A stretch of 49,868 nucleotides of DNA from Poronia punctata (lineage: Eukaryota > Ascomycota > Sordariomycetes > Xylariales > Xylariaceae): contig MU401702.1 of assembly GCA_022579005.1 (NCBI GenBank), forward strand, positions 1 through 49,868, written 5' to 3'. The notes under the pieces were generated by a model. That model saw nothing but the letters and a program-made list of their open reading frames with translations. It did not search any database and had not been told where the DNA came from. A program made the translations under genes and the position numbers. Positions 45,337 through 49,868 of the stretch are shown in pieces; within the stretch, counting starts at the first letter, position 1; each line of letters starts with the position of its first letter.

Positions 45337-45756
45337 GTATGTAAGTTGCCGGGCGGGGATTTGTGTAGGGAGACCTCGTGATGTATTTATACGGTGGTTG
45401 AGATTTCAGAGTGATTCGGGTAAGCGGTTACGCGTACAGGGGGGTGTTTATGAGATACGTCGGACAAAATAAAATATATGTGTGTATCTCTTATTTCTGA
45501 TGCAGTCATGAAAATACATGGGGAGATGTTGTCGAATAAATTCTATTGAGGGGGTATAGTGCAGGTTATGATTCATCTCGATCTACAACAAGAGAGACAA
45601 ATCAATCATACCTAGAGTCCTTTCTTTCCGAATCAATGAAGACCGTTACTCCTCCTCCCACATTTCCCCCTTGTAAACAAAACAAAAGTCTACGCCGGAA
45701 ATACAACGCTCATAAATAAATGAAAACAGCACCAGAACTCCGTCAATCTAACCACA
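45337..45756. other. Convergent intergenic region, GH71-2 / cysteine-rich peptide
   Basis: 3' flanks of two convergent genes, A/T-rich in its second half. No other gene. Confidence 0.5.
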
Positions 45757-46179
45757 CTACTCCGCCCCCGAAGGAGTAGGCGCGGGTGCGGGCTTCGTAT
45801 ATGTCTGGAAAGTCGGATTCTCGACAAAGTCCGTCTTGGGCGGACATTTGTATGGGTCGGGGGAGGTTTTGGTTCCGCAGGGAGGGGGGGTGAAGCAGCT
45901 GGGTTAAGGTAAAAATGTTAGTAACTACGTGCAACAGTAGTGAATAAAGTAAAAAGAGAAAGGGCAACAGTACAGAGTGACGAAAGTCAATGTTCCATGA
46001 CAAGGTGCATAAGATGCCCAGCAGTCGGTGGTACATTTTTCCGGGGCGGCGGTTGTATCCAACATTTCGTTTTCTAGGACGGGTGCGGCTGTGATGGCCG
46101 GTGCCGGTACCGGCTCAGGCTCCGGTAGGGCGGAGACGGTGCCTAGGAGAGCTGCTGCGATGAAGGTTGAGAAATGCAT
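45757..46179 (-). CDS. Small cysteine-rich secreted protein
   Basis: Exons 46179-45974 and 45898-45757; 75-nt intron (GTACTG donor, TTACTAAC branch, CCCAG acceptor); 115 aa. A clear signal peptide (M-H-F-S-T-F-I-A-A-A-L-L-G-T-V-S-A) is followed by a Pro/Glu-rich E-P-E-P-V-P-A-P propeptide-like stretch. A domain with six cysteines follows (K-C-T-T-D-C-W, A-P-C-H-G, T-L-C-F-T-P-P-P-C-G, Y-K-C-P-P-K), then a Pro/Ala-rich tail. Six cysteines in a small secreted protein suggest three disulfides. I do not recognise the family. It could be a wall-associated or effector-like protein, which is inference from size and composition only. Confidence 0.8.
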
Positions 46180-46349
46180 TTTTTTTTCCTAGGGAAAAAG
46201 AAAGATGAAATTCTTGTGTGTTTATAACAGATCTGATAATCTGAAGAAGAAGAAGGAGAAGAAGAAAAGAGATGGTGAGTAGGTTAAATCTCTCGAGTCG
46301 AGGGTCTTATATGTAAGTCAGAGTACACAGTATATAAGTGAGGGCGGAC

Positions 46350-46396
46350 TTTGTTTGTTTGTTTGTCCGTCGGTCGGTCGGTCGGTCGGTCGTTCG
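46350..46396 (+). repeat. Compound tetranucleotide microsatellite
   Basis: Several GTTT units followed by about five CGGT units, back to back, upstream of the cysteine-rich protein gene. Confidence 0.9.
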
Positions 46397-47169
46397 CGGG
46401 TAATGAAGTCATGGGCCGGTCACAAGATCTTAAACCCGGAAAACAAATACATCCAAACCCGGGAAAAATTCAAGATAACACAAACTTTTATATATAACCG
46501 GATAAAAACAGTGAAAAATCACGGGGAACGGCCGTAATATCCTCTTGTTTCAACACATCAGGAAACGTGACGATAAATCCACGGCCCTTTTCGCAAAGGT
46601 CATTATACGTATTCTTCTTGGGGGTCAGCGATGGGGTTCATGTGGTTATGGTACATACAGTCCCAGCCAATGAACGGCATGCGTGCCTGCCTCAACGGGC
46701 AGTTGCTCGTGCCCAGCCGTTTAAGACAATTGCCGATCAAGAGTTCGCCAACTGAAAGTCATCCTAACCCCCAATCCAATGAGAGATCCCTGGCCTCGGC
46801 TCTAGTACTGTAATCAGCTGTTTCTGGGGAGTGCCGTGCTTTCTTTAGCATGTCCTTCGGGTTTGTTCCAGACGTTCCAGGGGTTACCTGGCAGGGCATA
46901 GTTTGGTGGCATTTCAGGCACTCGTCACGGTACTTGAGGGTTCAACGGCTCCAAGTCATCGTCCGGTCACGTTTGATTGTACAAGGTGAAGTGGGTTCGG
47001 GGAATTTTCCAGTCATTGTATCGAGTCGCATTGTTTGATGTGTGCGTTGCAACTTGCTAGCACTCGTTGCTGTAGATGCACAGATTTTACACAAACGGAA
47101 AATATCTAGCCAGTATCGCTTGGAAATGCCGTGCGATGATTTAATCCTATCCGGATCGAATTGGTGCTA

Positions 47170-47196
47170 CCCGTCTCATCCCTTGGGTGAGACGGG
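47170..47196. repeat. Perfect 9-bp inverted repeat (hairpin)
   Basis: CCCGTCTCA and TGAGACGGG separated by 9 nt; perfectly complementary arms. Function unknown; no gene adjoins it closely. Confidence 0.7.
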
Positions 47197-47639
47197 ACGA
47201 GATGAGAAAGTGTAGAATAGCCGTGGTGCTAGACAAATGGAAACAAAACGGTCATTGTCCTGATAATAAGTCTGCCCTACAATGCACGAAGCCAATGACG
47301 AACCACACAACAACTCATGTTTAAACCCGAGGCACCGGGTAGCTAAGTCGTGGAACGCACCTGCATGATCGACTCATATATAAAGTAAGGGTCTTATAAG
47401 TTTGGGTCAAGATACAGGCAAACTTGTGCAAACTGTTTGGAATGTAGGGAGCCAGATTTCCCAAGTCCGTTTCACTCCAAGATCCCTCATAACTGATAAT
47501 CGCAGAACACCGCAGATTCGCGTCTCTGCTGTTTTTAGTATCTATACTGCTGTTTAAACCTAATTAGGCAACACACGGGCTACACCCTCTATTCTGCCTA
47601 TTTTCTTACCTAAAACGATAGGCGGTCAGGCGCATTCTT

Positions 47640-49868
47640 GTGCACTGCATATAGGCACTTAAAATATATAATTAAGTTTAAAAAAGTACGTACTTATTTA
47701 ATTACCTTTATTAACTTTAATATTTTACTATATAGCACAACCTTTAAATTTTATTATAATACTTACATTTTTACATTTTTTAAAGCCTTAGCGTTTAGTG
47801 TATTTAATTTTTATATAAGTATTAATACTTACTTTTATAGTTACTATAGCATTTTTTAAGTGCAAAGCCTTTAAGCCTTTAAAAAATATATACGTTTTAA
47901 AAAGCTATATCTCTTTTTTATAAAGGTTTAAATAATAAGGTAGTTATAAAGTAATGTTGCTAGCAATTTTAAAAGCTAGATATATTAAATAACTTTTATT
48001 TAGTTAGCTAGGTAAGTAACTAGACTAGCTAAAAAGATTAAAAAAGGTATAACTAGCAGAGCTTTAGCTATTAGCTAGCGTAGCTTTAGCTAATAAGTAG
48101 TTTATATATAAATAGCTTTTTTAGCTAGGTGCCTTGTTATACTGCCCTCCTCTTTAAGTTATTAGTTTTTAGCAATTTTAGCATTTATAGGTACATTTAC
48201 TAATTAGGCCTATTTTTAATTCCTTTAATTAAATTAATTTATTAGCTTTTATAAGCTATTTTTTTATTAACTTATTAGCTTATATTTAGCTTTATATATT
48301 TTTTCTTATTTATAACCTTATTTTAATATTTACTTTTTTTTTTAGCATTATTATTTTATTAAGCTTTTTACTAAGCAACTATTACTATATTGCCTTTAAA
48401 GCTTTTTTATTTTAAGTTTATATACTAATATACTTTTAATATTAATATAAGTAAGTTATTTTTAAACTGTTAAATTTTTAATTTTAACTATAATCTTGCT
48501 TAACTAAATAGTAATAAGCTAAAAATTATAATAATACTTAGTAAAAAGCCTTACTAGCACTATATTTTTAGCATATATTTAAATTTTTATATTTGCTATT
48601 TTTACTGCTTTAGCAACGTTAATTATATTTTTTATAAAAAAAACTACTAAAGTTATTATATTATATATTTATTGCTTTTTTGCTTATTAGTTTACTTAAA
48701 TATTTTTTTTTTTAAATATTTTTTGCTTTAGTTAGTATAGCTTAATAAATTATATAATATGCTACTTATTTTTACGCTAAAATAAAAAACGCTTAGCAAA
48801 ACTATTAAGCTACTATTATTAAAGCTAAAAATAAAAACAAAAATAAAAATGTAAGTATAAATGCTACTTTATTAAATAATACTTTTATTATTATAAGTTA
48901 ATATATATTTTACTTATTTAAAGCAAGCTTAGCTTTTTAGCATATAGTTATTTTTAAAAAGAAGCTAGTTATACTAATTAAAAAAAAAAAGCAACGCTAT
49001 ACTACTATTTATTAAAAATTAGTTACTATTTATTATTTATTAACTATTATAATTACTTTTTTTATAGTTTATACTTTTACTACTTATTTGCTAATATATT
49101 TGCTAATATTTAGCAGTTTTATATTAATAAAAAAAAGCTTTTACTTAATAACTTTAATAATATTATATATAAAGCCTAGTTTTTTATTTTTTTTTAAAGT
49201 ACTAAAATAGCTTTTTAAGCAATTTAAATATTTATTTACGCTAGTTATATATATTTATTTTAAAAGCTGCTAATAAAAAGCTAAACTTTAAAAAAGCTTA
49301 TAAAAATAAAAGTATTAAAACGTTTTTTAATATTAGTAAAGCTTATTAAAAGATTTTTGCTTATAATATAATTTTTATTACTACTATTAGCTTTATTTAT
49401 AATACTTATTAAATTATATTGCTTATTTTTAGCTATAGCTATTTTAATAACATAATATATTATTTACTTTTTTAGCTACTTTTTAGCTTTTCTTTACTAA
49501 CTTTTTATTTAGTAATAATATTTTTTATATTAGTAATTTAAAATATATTTTAAATTATAATAAATTTATTAAAATATAAGTTTTATTTTTTATAATATTA
49601 TAGCTTAGTTTTAGCTTACTTAGCAATAGCTTACTATTTTTTTATTAACTAAGTATATACTTTATAATTTAATATTTATTATATTAATTATAACTATTTT
49701 ATTTATTATTTTACTTAGTATAAACTTTTTTAACTTTTTTTTTATATTAGTTTAGCAAATAGCTTATATTTACTAAATATTTAGCTAGCTTTTAAATATT
49801 ATATTTTATTAGCTAGCTTTTTTATTTTACTAAGTATTTTTATTTACTTTAATTTTTTTAATATTAAA
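47640..49868. repeat. AT-rich, RIP-like block (right AT-isochore)
   Basis: Over 2.2 kb of nearly pure A/T with scattered AGCT/GC words and frequent stops in all frames, continuing to the end of the window. Composition matches the left block. Open frames here are chance A/T translations (Tyr/Ile/Phe/Asn only). Probably an old transposon mutated beyond recognition by RIP. Confidence 0.85.

Larger units (their letters stand above)
46180..47639. other. Gene-free stretch before the right AT block
   Basis: Starts with the promoter of the cysteine-rich protein, including a purine-rich (GAA-type) tract at 46240-46275. Short open frames only. A tetranucleotide microsatellite and a small hairpin are listed separately. 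No gene is supported. Confidence 0.5.

Noticed and set aside
47638..47859. 73-codon open frame in the right AT block
   Set aside because: Made only of Tyr, Phe, Ile, Asn, Ser and Thr codons from A/T sequence; chance frame in RIP-degraded DNA.

Overview
The window is nuclear DNA from a filamentous ascomycete (Pezizomycotina). The support is intrinsic: genes carry many short GT-AG introns (about 50-180 nt) with CTAAC/CTGAC-type branch points, and the protein set is typically fungal (GH71 alpha-1,3-glucanases, a Hook dynein adaptor, a stand-alone AA8 haem domain, a YAG7-type RGG protein, an rvt-type reverse transcriptase). Both ends are extremely AT-rich, TpA-rich and ORF-poor (1-~620 and ~47640-49868), as expected of repeat DNA degraded by RIP. 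The segment is therefore a gene island between two AT-isochores. I cannot fix the class or genus.

Layout, left to right. An unrecognised glutamine/asparagine-rich protein with a polybasic, CysCys-ended tail (2284-3828) sits beside the left AT block. A gene-poor zone (3.8-9.1 kb) holds two decayed cytochrome P450 genes pointing away from each other (5179-7121 minus; 7223-8157 plus). A housekeeping block follows: POF1-like nucleotidyltransferase (minus), APC10 (minus), M1 aminopeptidase APE2 (plus) and a YAG7-like RGG protein (minus). After a 2.9-kb gap come a secreted AA8 cytochrome domain and a tRNA-Gly(GCC). Next is a 17-bp tandem array interrupted by an assembly gap, immediately upstream of an rvt-class reverse transcriptase gene broken by one nonsense codon and one frameshift. 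Then come a SWIM-domain Sws1/Shu2-like protein, proteasome subunit Rpn8, adenylate kinase ADK1 and the Hook adaptor. The right third is oriented to wall and secretion: a secreted I9-type protease-inhibitor domain, two divergent GH71 alpha-1,3-glucanases and a small cysteine-rich secreted protein. A 1.4-kb gene-free stretch leads into the right AT block.

The conserved genes do not form one pathway; they are ordinary cellular functions (cell-cycle ubiquitination, proteasome, nucleotide metabolism, recombination, microtubule transport). The two GH71 genes, the AA8 protein, the I9 inhibitor and the cysteine-rich peptide are all predicted to be secreted and could form a loose wall/secretome neighbourhood. 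The items most worth a second look are the disrupted rvt gene, the in-frame retained intron that gives Hook a second C-terminus, the open frame upstream of the APE2 start, and the unusual splice junction in the second GH71 gene. Exon models were built by hand from splice consensus, frame closure and remembered family conservation; no database search was run.
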